The position numbers and the translations under genes were made by a program. Of a stretch of DNA of 64,000 nt, positions 1-11,392 are shown piece by piece. The DNA is taken from the NCBI RefSeq assembly GCF_023502395.1, contig NZ_JAMFMB010000007.1:62001-126000 (forward strand). The letters run 5' to 3'. The notes under the pieces are model-generated. The model did no database searches and had not been told where the DNA came from. It was given only the letters and a program-made list of their open reading frames with translations. The first letter of the stretch is position 1. Each line of letters starts with the position of its first letter. Origin of the DNA: Ruegeria spongiae (lineage in GTDB: Bacteria > Pseudomonadota > Alphaproteobacteria > Rhodobacterales > Rhodobacteraceae).

Positions 1-248
1 TGGCCGAGTTGAAGAACATCACACTGTCCCACGGCAGCCCCAAGGCCAATAGCGAGCGACAGGGCGGCGTCAATGCCGATGTCATCGCGCTGAGCCAGCG
101 CTTTGCGATGCTGATGACGGAATACCAGGAAGCAATCGAGGATGGTATCATCACCGTGAACGAGGCCAAGCGCCTGCTCCGGGAAACCGTGGCGCTGCAG
201 CAGGTGCTGATCGACATGAAACTGCACCTGCAGGAAGAAAGCACCTGA
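1..248 (+). CDS. C-terminal part of a small helical protein (5' end outside window)
   Basis: The reading frame is open from the first base to the TGA ending at 248, so the true start probably lies upstream; a TTG at 9 is the first possible start inside the window. The visible 80 residues are hydrophilic and mostly helical, with a leucine-rich C-terminal stretch (LLRETVALQQVL). This resembles the helical C-terminal half of phage CII-like regulators found in alphaproteobacteria, but that is a recollection of a pattern, not a demonstrated match. It converges on the YceI gene with a 16-base gap. Confidence 0.55.
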   Translation, partial: AELKNITLSHGSPKANSERQGGVNADVIALSQRFAMLMTEYQEAIEDGIITVNEAKRLLRETVALQQVLIDMKLHLQEEST

Positions 249-264
249 ACAGGCGAACCTGATC

Positions 265-858
265 CTAGTCGGTTGCTTTCAACTCCGTCACGATATTGAT
301 GGTGATCGGGCCGGTCGAGAAGCCGCCGACCCCGAACGCCATATGATCCTCCAGTACGGTGGTTGCCGTGAAGGCGGCCCAGTCACCCTTGTAATAGTCG
401 ATGGCACCACCCAGTGGGTGTTCACCGATATGGGTGAGCGTCGTTTCCAGCGTTACGGATTGCGTGGTGCCGTGAATCGTCAGGTCGCCGGTCACGTTGG
501 CGGTGTTTTCCCCCGTCTTTTCAACGCTTGTGCTGACAAATGTGATCTCGGGAAAGGTTTCCACCTCGAGGAAATCAGCGCTTTTCAGATGGTCGTCCAA
601 CGGGCCGAAGCCGCTCGCCAAACTGTTGGCTGCGATAGTGACATTTAGCGACGCGGCCTCGGGCATCTCGGGGTCGAGGTCCAGCGTGCCGTCAGCCACC
701 GTGAACTCTGCCGCCTGAACGGAAACACCTGCATGGCTCCAGCTGAACCGCACTTCGGTATGTCCCTGGTCGGTTTTGTAGGTTTTGGCATCAGCAGCCC
801 CGACCAGACAGGCCGTTGCAAGTGCTGCAACCGAGAATATCATCTGGAAATGTGTCAT
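265..858 (-). CDS. YceI family periplasmic lipid-binding protein
   Basis: A 197-residue secreted protein with a signal peptide (cleavage after about residue 24, AADA/KTY) followed by one YceI domain, a lipocalin-like barrel that in characterised members binds polyisoprenoid chains. Family hallmarks are the HTEVRFSWSH region near residue 35 and the GDLTIHGTTQSVTLE strand. An AGAGG ribosome-binding site sits 7 bases before the ATG. It is divergent from a MarR regulator across about 150 bases that hold a perfect dyad (937-954), so control by that regulator is likely. The ligand is unknown. Confidence 0.9.
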   Translation of the reverse strand: MTHFQMIFSVAALATACLVGAADAKTYKTDQGHTEVRFSWSHAGVSVQAAEFTVADGTLDLDPEMPEAASLNVTIAANSLASGFGPLDDHLKSADFLEVETFPEITFVSTSVEKTGENTANVTGDLTIHGTTQSVTLETTLTHIGEHPLGGAIDYYKGDWAAFTATTVLEDHMAFGVGGFSTGPITINIVTELKATD

Positions 859-936
859 TGGGCACCTCTTTCAGGTTTTGAATTGCGATGAAACAGTTCA
901 GACACCCGACGGGGCGTATGGAATCTGGTTTCAAAA

Positions 937-954
937 TAGATGATAGTGCATCTA
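937..954. promoter_or_regulatory. Perfect inverted repeat, candidate MarR operator
   Basis: TAGATG, 6 bases, CATCTA. Both 6-base arms match perfectly and lie in an AT-rich patch between the divergent yceI and marR genes, 58 bases before the marR start. MarR proteins usually bind such dyads in their own divergent promoter region. Assignment to this regulator is inference from position and symmetry. Confidence 0.55.
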
Positions 955-1011
955 ATTTTTGTAATCCATGGCAGAAGCTATCGCCCTGAATAACGAACGG
1001 AAATCTGCGGT

Positions 1012-1452
1012 ATGTTGCCTACGGAAGAAGAAACACGTCTCTGGATCGCCCTCAACCGGGCGCATAGACGTATTCACCGCGAGATGGAGCGCGCGCTTGC
1101 CGCTGGCGGGCTGCCGCCCCTGAAATGGTATGATGTGCTTTGGGGGATAGAGATGGCCGGTTCGGATGGCGTGCGGGCCAGCAATCTGCGGGACTGGCTA
1201 TTGTTTGAGCAATCCAATCTGTCGCGGGTGTTGCGCAACCTGATCGAACGCGGCCTGGTGCATGAAACGGTCTGTGACGCTGACAAGCGGGCAAAGATCC
1301 TGCGGGTAACGGGCAAGGGCGCAGAATTGCGCCTGCGCATGTGGCACATCTACGGACCGCAGATACACGCCCACATGAATAAGCTCACAGCTGACAAGAA
1401 CGCAGGCGTTCTGCGAAAGGCGCTCCGTCCCCTTCAGCCTGACGATGAATGA
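1012..1452 (+). CDS. MarR family transcriptional regulator
   Basis: 146 residues with a MarR winged-helix fold: an N-terminal dimerisation helix, a recognition region around residues 60-85 (DWLLFEQSNLSRVLRNLIE) and the wing (DKRAKILRVTGKG) near residues 93-105. MarR dimers usually repress their own gene and a divergent neighbour until a ligand binds. The neighbour here is the YceI gene and the gap carries a candidate operator. No cysteine pair typical of OhrR-type redox sensors is obvious, so the inducer cannot be guessed. Confidence 0.9.
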   Translation: MLPTEEETRLWIALNRAHRRIHREMERALAAGGLPPLKWYDVLWGIEMAGSDGVRASNLRDWLLFEQSNLSRVLRNLIERGLVHETVCDADKRAKILRVTGKGAELRLRMWHIYGPQIHAHMNKLTADKNAGVLRKALRPLQPDDE

Positions 1453-1530
1453 TCACGCAGTGAGTGATCTTATGGTATGGGTTCGATATCGTGACCCGGA
1501 CAACGTCGGGCGCTGAATTGCGTCATGCAA

Positions 1531-2655
1531 TCAGCTCTGCCGCCGGACGATCACCGAGCCCACGGAATAGCCCGCGCCGAAGGAACAGATCAGGCCAAGG
1601 TCGCCTTCGGCCAGATCGTCGGAGTATTTGGAAAAGGCGATGATCGATCCCGCCGACGAGGTGTTGGCGTAATCCTGCAGGATGTTGGGCTGCTCGCCCG
1701 CCTCGGGGTCGCGGCCCAGAACTTTCTTGCCGATGAAATCGTTCATCGTCTTGTTGGCCTGATGCAGCCACAGCCGTTTCAGATCGGCGCTGGCGACGCC
1801 TTCGTCAGCCATGTGATCGGCGATGTGCTGGCTGACCATGGGCAGCACTTCCTTGAACACCTTGCGACCGTTCTGCATGAATTGCATGTCGCGCCGGTCT
1901 TGCAGCCCATCGGGGCGCGAGCGGCGCAGAAAGCCGTTATTGTTGCGGATGTTATTCGAGAATTTGGTGGCGCAGCGGGTCGAGAGCACCTCGAAATGGG
2001 GGCCCTTGGCATCCTCGGCGCGCTCCAGCACCACGGCAGTGGCCACGTCACCAAAGATGAAGTGGCAGTCACGGTCGCGCCACTCAAGATGCGCGGTGCA
2101 GATTTCTGGGTTGACCACCAGCGCCGAACGGATGCTGCCCGAACGGATCATGTCGGCGGCGGCCTGTAATCCGAAGGTGGCCGAGGAACAGGCGACATTC
2201 ATGTCAAACCCGAACCCGTCGATGCCAAGTGCGTTCTGAACCTCGATTGCCACCGCCGGATAGGCGCGTTCGTGGTTTGAGGCGGCACAGATCACCGCGT
2301 CGATGTCACCCGCTTCGCGACCGGCCTGTGCCAGCGCCTTTTCAGCCGCATCCACTGCCATTTCGGTCATGACACTGGGTTCGGCATCATCGCGCTGGCG
2401 CAGCAGCGGGTGCATCACGTCGGGGTCCAGGATGCCGGTCTTGTCCATCACATAGCGATTCTCGATCCCGCTCGCCTTGAGAATGAACTCTTCCGACGAG
2501 TGCTGCATCGGCTCTGCGGAGCCTGCGGCGATCTCATCGGCATGTGTGGTATTCCACTTGTCCGCATAAGCGTTGAACGCCGCAACCAGTTCGGCATTGG
2601 TGACCACATCGGTAGGCGTGAAAACACCGGTGCCTGTGATGGCGGGCGTGTACAT
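1531..2655 (-). CDS. Beta-ketoacyl-ACP synthase III (FabH-like), long form
   Basis: A 374-residue thiolase-fold condensing enzyme. The FabH triad is visible as Cys156 (NVACSSATF), His298 (WLHQANK) and Asn331 (NTSSAG). It is roughly 45 residues longer than FabH of E. coli, mainly through an N-terminal insert at about residues 28-57. FabH starts fatty acid synthesis by condensing an acyl-CoA with malonyl-ACP. The gene stands alone, away from plsX or other fab genes, so a secondary role with a different primer acyl-CoA is as likely as the housekeeping one. It ends convergently with marR. Confidence 0.85.
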   Translation of the reverse strand: MYTPAITGTGVFTPTDVVTNAELVAAFNAYADKWNTTHADEIAAGSAEPMQHSSEEFILKASGIENRYVMDKTGILDPDVMHPLLRQRDDAEPSVMTEMAVDAAEKALAQAGREAGDIDAVICAASNHERAYPAVAIEVQNALGIDGFGFDMNVACSSATFGLQAAADMIRSGSIRSALVVNPEICTAHLEWRDRDCHFIFGDVATAVVLERAEDAKGPHFEVLSTRCATKFSNNIRNNNGFLRRSRPDGLQDRRDMQFMQNGRKVFKEVLPMVSQHIADHMADEGVASADLKRLWLHQANKTMNDFIGKKVLGRDPEAGEQPNILQDYANTSSAGSIIAFSKYSDDLAEGDLGLICSFGAGYSVGSVIVRRQS

Positions 2656-2824
2656 GGCTTGCTCCTGCGAAATGACGATTCGCTTAAGATGCTGCGAGCG
2701 GCAGCAAGGTTCAAGAGGCGTTGCGCCGCGTCATCTTGACCGATTGGGTCATTTGGCTCTGCACACATGCGCCAAACGGGCCTAGGCTGGCGACGATTCA
2801 CCCCATCAGCGCAGAGAGAATGCG

Positions 2825-3835
2825 ATGACAATGACAGCTACCCCCAACACCACACACGCGCCAAGCAAGCTGTTGAGCGGGCAGAACATGCCCTGTTTTG
2901 AGGCGCTTCTGCAACGCTCGCGGCCACATGACCCGATCCGCACCGCAATCGTGCATCCCTGTGACGAACATTCGCTTGAAGGCGCGATGCAATCGCGCGC
3001 GGAAACGCTGATCGAGCCGGTACTGGTTGGCCCGCGCGCCCGGATCGAGGCGGCGGCAACTGAGGCGGGCATTGATCTGACCGGGATCGAAATCGAGGAT
3101 GTGCCCCACAGCCATGCCGCCGCCGAACGGTCGGTTGAACTGGTGCGCGAAGGCAAGGTCGAGGCATTGATGAAGGGCGCGCTGCACACCGACGAGATCA
3201 TGGGCGCGGTCGTTCATTCGAAAACCGGGCTGCGCACCGAACGACGGATGAGCCATGTCTTCGTGCTGGATGTCTCGCGCTATCCAAGGCCGCTGCTGGT
3301 GACCGATGCGGCGATCAATATCTTTCCCGATCTTGAAACCAAGGCGGATATCATCCGCAACGCGGTCTCGCTGGCGCAGTCGTTGGGCATTGACGTGCCC
3401 AAGGTCGCGATTCTGTCGGCGGTGGAAACGGTGACCGAGAAAATCCCCTCGACGGTCGAGGCGGCGGCGCTGTGCAAGATGGCGGATCGTGGCCAGATCA
3501 AAGGCGGCGCGCTGGACGGGCCGCTGGCCTTTGACAATGCGATCTCGCCCGAGGCGGCCGAAGCCAAAGGGATTGTTTCGTCGGTGGCGGGGCAGGCGGA
3601 TATTCTTGTCGCTCCCGATTTGGAGGCGGGCAATATGATCGCCAAGCAGTTGACCTATCTGGCAGGCGCGGGCTGTGCCGGTCTGGTGTTGGGCGCGCGG
3701 GTGCCGATCATGCTGACCAGCCGGGCCGATGGCGTCATCGCGCGGGTGATGTCGGCGGCGCTGGCCCAGCTTTACGTGCGCAACCGCCACGGCGCAGTGC
3801 CGGGGACGCTGGCCAAGCCGATAGCCGAGGACTAG
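2825..3835 (+). CDS. Phosphate acetyl/butyryltransferase family enzyme
   Basis: A 336-residue Pta/Ptb-type protein exchanging an acyl group between CoA and inorganic phosphate. The family region RADGVIARVMSAALAQL lies near the C-terminus, and LVTDAAINIFPDLETKADI in the middle is a typical Pta/Ptb stretch. The length fits the short single-domain class; there is no CobB/CobQ-like or DRTGG extension. Neither acetate kinase nor xsc (sulfoacetaldehyde acetyltransferase) lies beside it, so the substrate, acetyl or a longer acyl, stays open. It is divergent from the FabH-like gene, and both act on acyl thioesters, which may be meaningful. Confidence 0.85.
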   Translation: MTMTATPNTTHAPSKLLSGQNMPCFEALLQRSRPHDPIRTAIVHPCDEHSLEGAMQSRAETLIEPVLVGPRARIEAAATEAGIDLTGIEIEDVPHSHAAAERSVELVREGKVEALMKGALHTDEIMGAVVHSKTGLRTERRMSHVFVLDVSRYPRPLLVTDAAINIFPDLETKADIIRNAVSLAQSLGIDVPKVAILSAVETVTEKIPSTVEAAALCKMADRGQIKGGALDGPLAFDNAISPEAAEAKGIVSSVAGQADILVAPDLEAGNMIAKQLTYLAGAGCAGLVLGARVPIMLTSRADGVIARVMSAALAQLYVRNRHGAVPGTLAKPIAED

Positions 3836-3856
3836 CGGGTTGGGGGCAGGAAAGGC

Positions 3857-3887
3857 TTGACCTCAACCAGACTTGAGGTCGTAGCAA
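3857..3887 (+). promoter_or_regulatory. MerR-type promoter with SoxR-box-like dyad
   Basis: A -35 element TTGACC (3857-3862) and a weak -10 candidate TAGCAA (3882-3887) are 19 bases apart, the long spacing typical of MerR-family promoters. Inside the spacer is an 18-base dyad CCTCAA-N6-TTGAGG (3861-3878) with the arms of the classical SoxR box; the arms extend to GACCTCAA/TTGAGGTC. It lies 34 bases before the MFS exporter start. No MerR-family gene is present in this window. Confidence 0.55.
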
Positions 3888-3911
3888 GGTCATAGTCACG
3901 CGGAGAAGACC

Positions 3912-5372
3912 ATGACCGACCTGTCCGAACCCCCTGATTCTCCCGCTTCGGGCGGTGTGACCTGGCGCGCGCTGTTGACCGGGCCTTATACCGCCGCGCT
4001 GGCGTTGATCTGCCTGTCGGTCTGGTTGCATGCCGCTGACAGCCTGATGGTCGCGACCATGCTGCCCGCCATCGTGGCTGAGGTCGGCGGTGCCGCGCTG
4101 GTGGGCTGGTCGGTGTCGCTATATGAAATCGGGTCGATCATCGCAGGCAGTGCAAGCGCCCTGCTGGCCATGCGCCACGGGCTGCGCAGGCCGATGATCT
4201 GCGCCGCGTCGCTTTTTGCTGCGGGCTGTCTTGTCAGCGCGCTCAGCCCGACCATGCCGTTGCTGCTGACAGGCCGTCTGTTGCAGGGGCTGGGCGGCGG
4301 CGGGCTGGTGGCGCTGGGTTTTGTCGCGGCGGGCGTGATCTTTCCGCGCAGCCATGTGGCGCGGGTCATGGCGGCCATTTCCACGCTCTGGGGGGTGTCG
4401 GCCTTCATCGGGCCGCTGATCGCGGCGATCTTTGTGGAATATGCCAGCTGGCGCTGGGGGTTTGCGTTTTTTGGTCTGCAGGCCGTCGCATTGGCGCTCT
4501 GGATCACGCTGCGGCCGGAACCGGAAGCCGCGCGCGGTGCGGATGCGCCGGGGCGGTTCCCTCTCAAACGTCTGGCGCTGTTGTCGGCGGGCGTCGTCCT
4601 GGTTGCTTCGGCGGGGGTCGAGATCGGTGCCCTGCGCACGCCTGCGCTGATGGTCGCGGGGCTGAGCTGCCTGGCCGCGTTTCTGTGGCTGGACGGGCGC
4701 GCCGCCGAGACCCGGTTGCTGCCGCTGGCTCCGATCGACCCGCGCCACCCGACCGGAGCGGCGCTCTTGATGATCCTGTGCCTGTCGATGGCCACGATCG
4801 CGATCACCGCCTTTGGTCCGTTGCTGATCACCGCGATCCACGATGCCGCGCCGCTTGCGGTGGGCTATATCATCGTCTGTTCTTCGGTTGGCTGGACGCT
4901 GGCAGCGATTCTGGTCAGCGGCTCGCCCGAACGCTATGACCGGCTCTTTATTACTCTGGGGGTGATCCTTGTCTGCCTGAGCATCCCCGGCTTCCTTTAT
5001 GCGGTGCCGCGCGGCCCGCTCTGGTTGATCGCGATGATAGCCGCGTTGGAAGGGGGCGGGTTCGGGATGGCCTGGACCTTCATCCTGCGCCGCTGCACGG
5101 CGCTGGCACCACCCGGCGAGGTACAGCGCGTTTCGGGCGCGATCCCGACGGTGCAACGCACGGGCTACGCGCTGGGCGCGGTTTGCATCGGCATGGTGGC
5201 GAATGCCAGCGGGTTTCTGGAATTGCAGCGCGAGGGCACCGCTGCCGCCGTCTCCAACTGGGTCTTTCTCGCCTGCGTCCCCTTTGCGATGATCGGACTT
5301 GCGGCGATGGTGATGTTCATCCGCGAGCGACCTCCGGCGCAGGCCGGGCTGCCGCGCCGGGATACCGTCTAG
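3912..5372 (+). CDS. MFS transporter, drug-efflux-like
   Basis: A 486-residue polytopic inner-membrane protein with about 12-14 hydrophobic helices. The first follows a 25-residue cytoplasmic lead, and a motif-A-like turn (MRHGLRRPM) follows helix 2. The arrangement resembles DHA2-type proton antiporters that export drugs or other small molecules. A MerR/SoxR-like promoter stands immediately upstream, which would fit induction by a redox-active compound. The gene ends convergently 6 bases from carB. The substrate cannot be told from sequence. Confidence 0.85.
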   Translation: MTDLSEPPDSPASGGVTWRALLTGPYTAALALICLSVWLHAADSLMVATMLPAIVAEVGGAALVGWSVSLYEIGSIIAGSASALLAMRHGLRRPMICAASLFAAGCLVSALSPTMPLLLTGRLLQGLGGGGLVALGFVAAGVIFPRSHVARVMAAISTLWGVSAFIGPLIAAIFVEYASWRWGFAFFGLQAVALALWITLRPEPEAARGADAPGRFPLKRLALLSAGVVLVASAGVEIGALRTPALMVAGLSCLAAFLWLDGRAAETRLLPLAPIDPRHPTGAALLMILCLSMATIAITAFGPLLITAIHDAAPLAVGYIIVCSSVGWTLAAILVSGSPERYDRLFITLGVILVCLSIPGFLYAVPRGPLWLIAMIAALEGGGFGMAWTFILRRCTALAPPGEVQRVSGAIPTVQRTGYALGAVCIGMVANASGFLELQREGTAAAVSNWVFLACVPFAMIGLAAMVMFIRERPPAQAGLPRRDTV

Positions 5373-5378
5373 GCGCGA

Positions 5379-8735
<3,357 letters not shown>

Positions 8736-8917
8736 GGCCCAAACCCCTGTGATGTCGCTGTTCAACGGGCACACGCCTGCGCCCAAATTGTCCTGCGTTA
8801 TAGGGAGCGCGCGAAAAGGTGCAAGGGGTATCGGAAACTGGTGACAACCTGCCGCTTTCCCCCTTCTAGTTTTCTGTCGTTGCGCTATATCCGAACCTCT
8901 CTGACACGGGGCTGGAT

Positions 8918-10039
8918 GTGGACATACGCTTTGATCAGGGTCCGGCTGGTCCGGGCACGGCGTTTACCTCCGCCAGTGAGGTGATCCGCGCGGATGCGGC
9001 GGCGGATGTCCCCGCGGCGTTGGCACGCATAGATGCCGCGCGCGCATCGGGTGGATGGCTGGCGGGTTATGCCAGTTATGAGCTTGGCTATGTGCTGGAA
9101 CCCTGTCTTGCGCCGCTGCTGCCCGAGGGACGGCGGTTGCCGCTTTTGTGCTTTGGTGTCTATGACGCGCCCGAAGTGCAGGATGCGCAGATGCCCGGCG
9201 CGTCGCTCTCGCAGCCGAACCCGCGCTGGGACGAGGCCCGCTATCTGCACGCCTTTGACCGCGTACACGCAGCAATCGGTGCGGGCGACATCTATCAGGC
9301 CAATCTGACCTTTCCGATCGATCTGGAGATCGACGGAGAAACCGCTGCGCTCTATTCGGCGTTGTGCGGCGTTCAGCCGGTTTTGCACGGTGCTTTGGTC
9401 ACGCAGGACGGGCTGCCTGATCTGCTCAGCCGTTCGCCCGAGCTGTTCTTTCGCACCGATGAAGCGGGCGTGATCGAGACCCGCCCGATGAAGGGCACCC
9501 AGCCGCGCAGCGTTGATCCGGAAGAGGATGAACGTAGCCGCGTTTTTCTGGCCGGGGACGCCAAGAACCGCGCCGAGAACCTGATGATCGTGGACCTCTT
9601 GCGCAACGACATCAGCCGGGTTTCTGTGCCGGGTACGGTGAAGGTGCCGGAACTGTTCCATGTAGAGAGCTACGCCACGGTGCATCAGATGACCTCGCTG
9701 GTGCGGGCGCAGCTGCAACCCGATGTGCAATTGTCCGACATCCTGCGGGCGCTGTTTCCCTGTGGCTCGATCACCGGGGCGCCCAAGATCAAGGCGATGG
9801 AGATCCTGCGCGATCTGGAACCTTGGCCGCGCGACATCTATTGCGGCACCATTGGCTGGGCCGCGCCGGACGGGCGCTCGGAATTCAACGTGGCGATCCG
9901 CACGCCGATGGTCGAAGATGGCGCTGTGACCCTGAATGTGGGCGGCGGTGTGGTCTGGGACAGCACCAGCGCCTCGGAATATGAGGAGGCGCTATGGAAA
10001 GCCCGCTTCGCCACCCAGCTGAGCCTGATTTCCGCTTGA
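8918..10039 (+). CDS. pabB: Aminodeoxychorismate synthase component I
   Basis: 373 residues starting at GTG. It makes 4-amino-4-deoxychorismate from chorismate on the route to p-aminobenzoate and folate. The anthranilate-synthase/PabB fold is shown by [11 protein letters not shown] and [14 protein letters not shown]. Lys192 in the PMKGT motif is the nucleophile position of PabB enzymes, where TrpE has alanine; this supports PabB over TrpE. At 373 residues it is shorter than E. coli PabB because the N-terminal region is reduced. The following pabC overlaps it by 46 bases, so the two are co-translated. Confidence 0.93.
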   Translation: MDIRFDQGPAGPGTAFTSASEVIRADAAADVPAALARIDAARASGGWLAGYASYELGYVLEPCLAPLLPEGRRLPLLCFGVYDAPEVQDAQMPGASLSQPNPRWDEARYLHAFDRVHAAIGAGDIYQANLTFPIDLEIDGETAALYSALCGVQPVLHGALVTQDGLPDLLSRSPELFFRTDEAGVIETRPMKGTQPRSVDPEEDERSRVFLAGDAKNRAENLMIVDLLRNDISRVSVPGTVKVPELFHVESYATVHQMTSLVRAQLQPDVQLSDILRALFPCGSITGAPKIKAMEILRDLEPWPRDIYCGTIGWAAPDGRSEFNVAIRTPMVEDGAVTLNVGGGVVWDSTSASEYEEALWKARFATQLSLISA

Positions 10040-10644
10040 TCGAAACGCTGGGCTATCACCCCGAGCACGGTTTCAACCGGCTGGAGTTGCATCTGGACCG
10101 CGTGGCGGGTTCGGCGCAAGCGCTCGGCGTGGGTTTTGACCGGGAGGCTGCGATTGCCTGCCTGAAAGGCGCGGGCGGGGCGGTGCCGTTGCGCTGCCGT
10201 TTGACGCTGGATGCGCAGGGTCGGTTCGAACTGACCACCGCTGTGTTGACGCCTTCGCCCGATCTTTGGCGGGTCGCCCTCGCACCCGAGCGTCTTGACC
10301 CAAAGGACCCCTGGCTTCGGCACAAGACCACGCGGCGCGCGCTGTACGACCAAGCCCGTGCAGCGCTGCCCGACGGGGTGGACGAGTGGCTGTTCCTGAA
10401 TACAAACGGCGAGCTTTGCGAGGGCACCATCACCAATCTCTTCGTGACGCTGCAAACAGGCGAGGTCATCACGCCGCCGTTGTCCAGCGGTCTGCTACCC
10501 GGCATCCTGCGGCAGGAGATGCTCACAAAGGGCGAAGCGCGGGAACAGATTGTGAAGCTTGACGGGTTAGCCTCGGCAAAGCGCATAATGATAGGCAATT
10601 CCCTGCGGGGGCTGATCCAGGTGGAGCTGGTTGAGAGTGTTTGA
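9994..10644 (+). CDS. pabC: Aminotransferase class IV, probable 4-amino-4-deoxychorismate lyase
   Basis: 216 residues of the PLP fold-type IV family. Candidate PLP lysine is Lys111 (LRHKTTRR), and NGELCEGTITNLFV is the usual cofactor-binding segment. PabC removes pyruvate from aminodeoxychorismate to give p-aminobenzoate. The start ATG lies inside pabB. Position directly after pabB makes PabC more likely than branched-chain or D-amino-acid aminotransferase. It is shorter than E. coli PabC. Confidence 0.85.
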   Translation: MESPLRHPAEPDFRLIETLGYHPEHGFNRLELHLDRVAGSAQALGVGFDREAAIACLKGAGGAVPLRCRLTLDAQGRFELTTAVLTPSPDLWRVALAPERLDPKDPWLRHKTTRRALYDQARAALPDGVDEWLFLNTNGELCEGTITNLFVTLQTGEVITPPLSSGLLPGILRQEMLTKGEAREQIVKLDGLASAKRIMIGNSLRGLIQVELVESV

Positions 10645-11305
10645 AGATCTGTCCCTCTACAACACGCCGACCAACCGACGTCTGAAGGCCGAGTTTGGCC
10701 TCTTCTTTCTGGCTGCGCCGATCGTCATCGCGGTGCTGCTGCCGCCAACCATGATGTTCCAGGCGCTTTTTGCCTTCACCGGGTTGGGCCTTGGCCTGTT
10801 GCATTTCACACCGGGCTTCCAATGGGCCGAGTTGTGGCATGGCTGGCGCAACTGGACCTGGCGCGAGTTGGCGCTGTTTGCGGTGCTGATGCTGGCGCTG
10901 TGTACCGGGCTGATCTACGTCCTGCGCCCCGAGGCGGCGTTTTTCCTGCTGCGCCAGCGGCCGGAATTGCTGGCGGTGATCTGGCTTGCCTACCCGCTGG
11001 TCTCGGCCCTGCCGCAGGAACTGCTGTTCCGGCCGCTGTTCTTTCGCCGCTACGCCGCGATCCTGCCCGAGGGTCCGCGTGCCGACCTGCTGAATGCCGC
11101 GATCTTCTCTTTCGCGCATCTGATGTATTGGAGCTGGGTGGTCGCCCTGATGACCTTCGCGGGCGGGCTTTTGTTCTCCTGGGCCTACCGACGGCGCGGT
11201 TCGTTTGTCTATGCGATGCTGCTGCATGCGGTTGCCGGGAACATTCTGTTTGCGGTGGGGATGGGGGTCTATTTCTATTCCGGAAACGTGGTGCGCCCGT
11301 TTTGA
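10631..11305 (+). CDS. CPBP family intramembrane metalloprotease
   Basis: 224 residues with about 6-7 membrane helices. CPBP (Abi/Rce1-like) signature residues are Glu130 and Arg134 (QELLFR), His163 (FSFAH) and the pair His199/Asn203 (HAVAGN). The first glutamate of the usual EExxxR motif is replaced by Gln129. The best start is TTG at 10631, overlapping the pabC stop by 14 bases, so it probably shares the pabBC transcript. The substrate is unknown. Confidence 0.85.
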   Translation: MRVFEDLSLYNTPTNRRLKAEFGLFFLAAPIVIAVLLPPTMMFQALFAFTGLGLGLLHFTPGFQWAELWHGWRNWTWRELALFAVLMLALCTGLIYVLRPEAAFFLLRQRPELLAVIWLAYPLVSALPQELLFRPLFFRRYAAILPEGPRADLLNAAIFSFAHLMYWSWVVALMTFAGGLLFSWAYRRRGSFVYAMLLHAVAGNILFAVGMGVYFYSGNVVRPF

Positions 11306-11327
11306 GCCTGTTCCGCCCCGTGCTCCC

Positions 11328-11356
11328 TTGACTTCCCGCGCAAGCCGGGGTGTATC
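11328..11356 (+). promoter_or_regulatory. Candidate sigma70 promoter of aspS
   Basis: TTGACT (11328-11333), a 17-base spacer, then TGTATC (11351-11356). The -35 is near consensus and the -10 is weak. It lies 37 bases before the aspS start codon. Confidence 0.45.
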
Positions 11357-11392
11357 GGCGCGACCGTTTAAGCGCCCGAAGGGATTTCACCG

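Noticed and set aside
9-248. Prophage boundary at the left edge
   Set aside because: The fragment may resemble a phage-type regulator, but nothing else phage-like follows and no direct repeat is seen.
1451-1469. Hairpin GATCAC-N7-GTGATC after marR as terminator
   Set aside because: Only 6 bp, several alternative pairings and no T-run.
3857-3887. Intrinsic terminator of the phosphate acyltransferase gene
   Set aside because: The 8-base arms could form a hairpin, but no T-run follows and the 19-base promoter spacing fits a MerR-type operator better.
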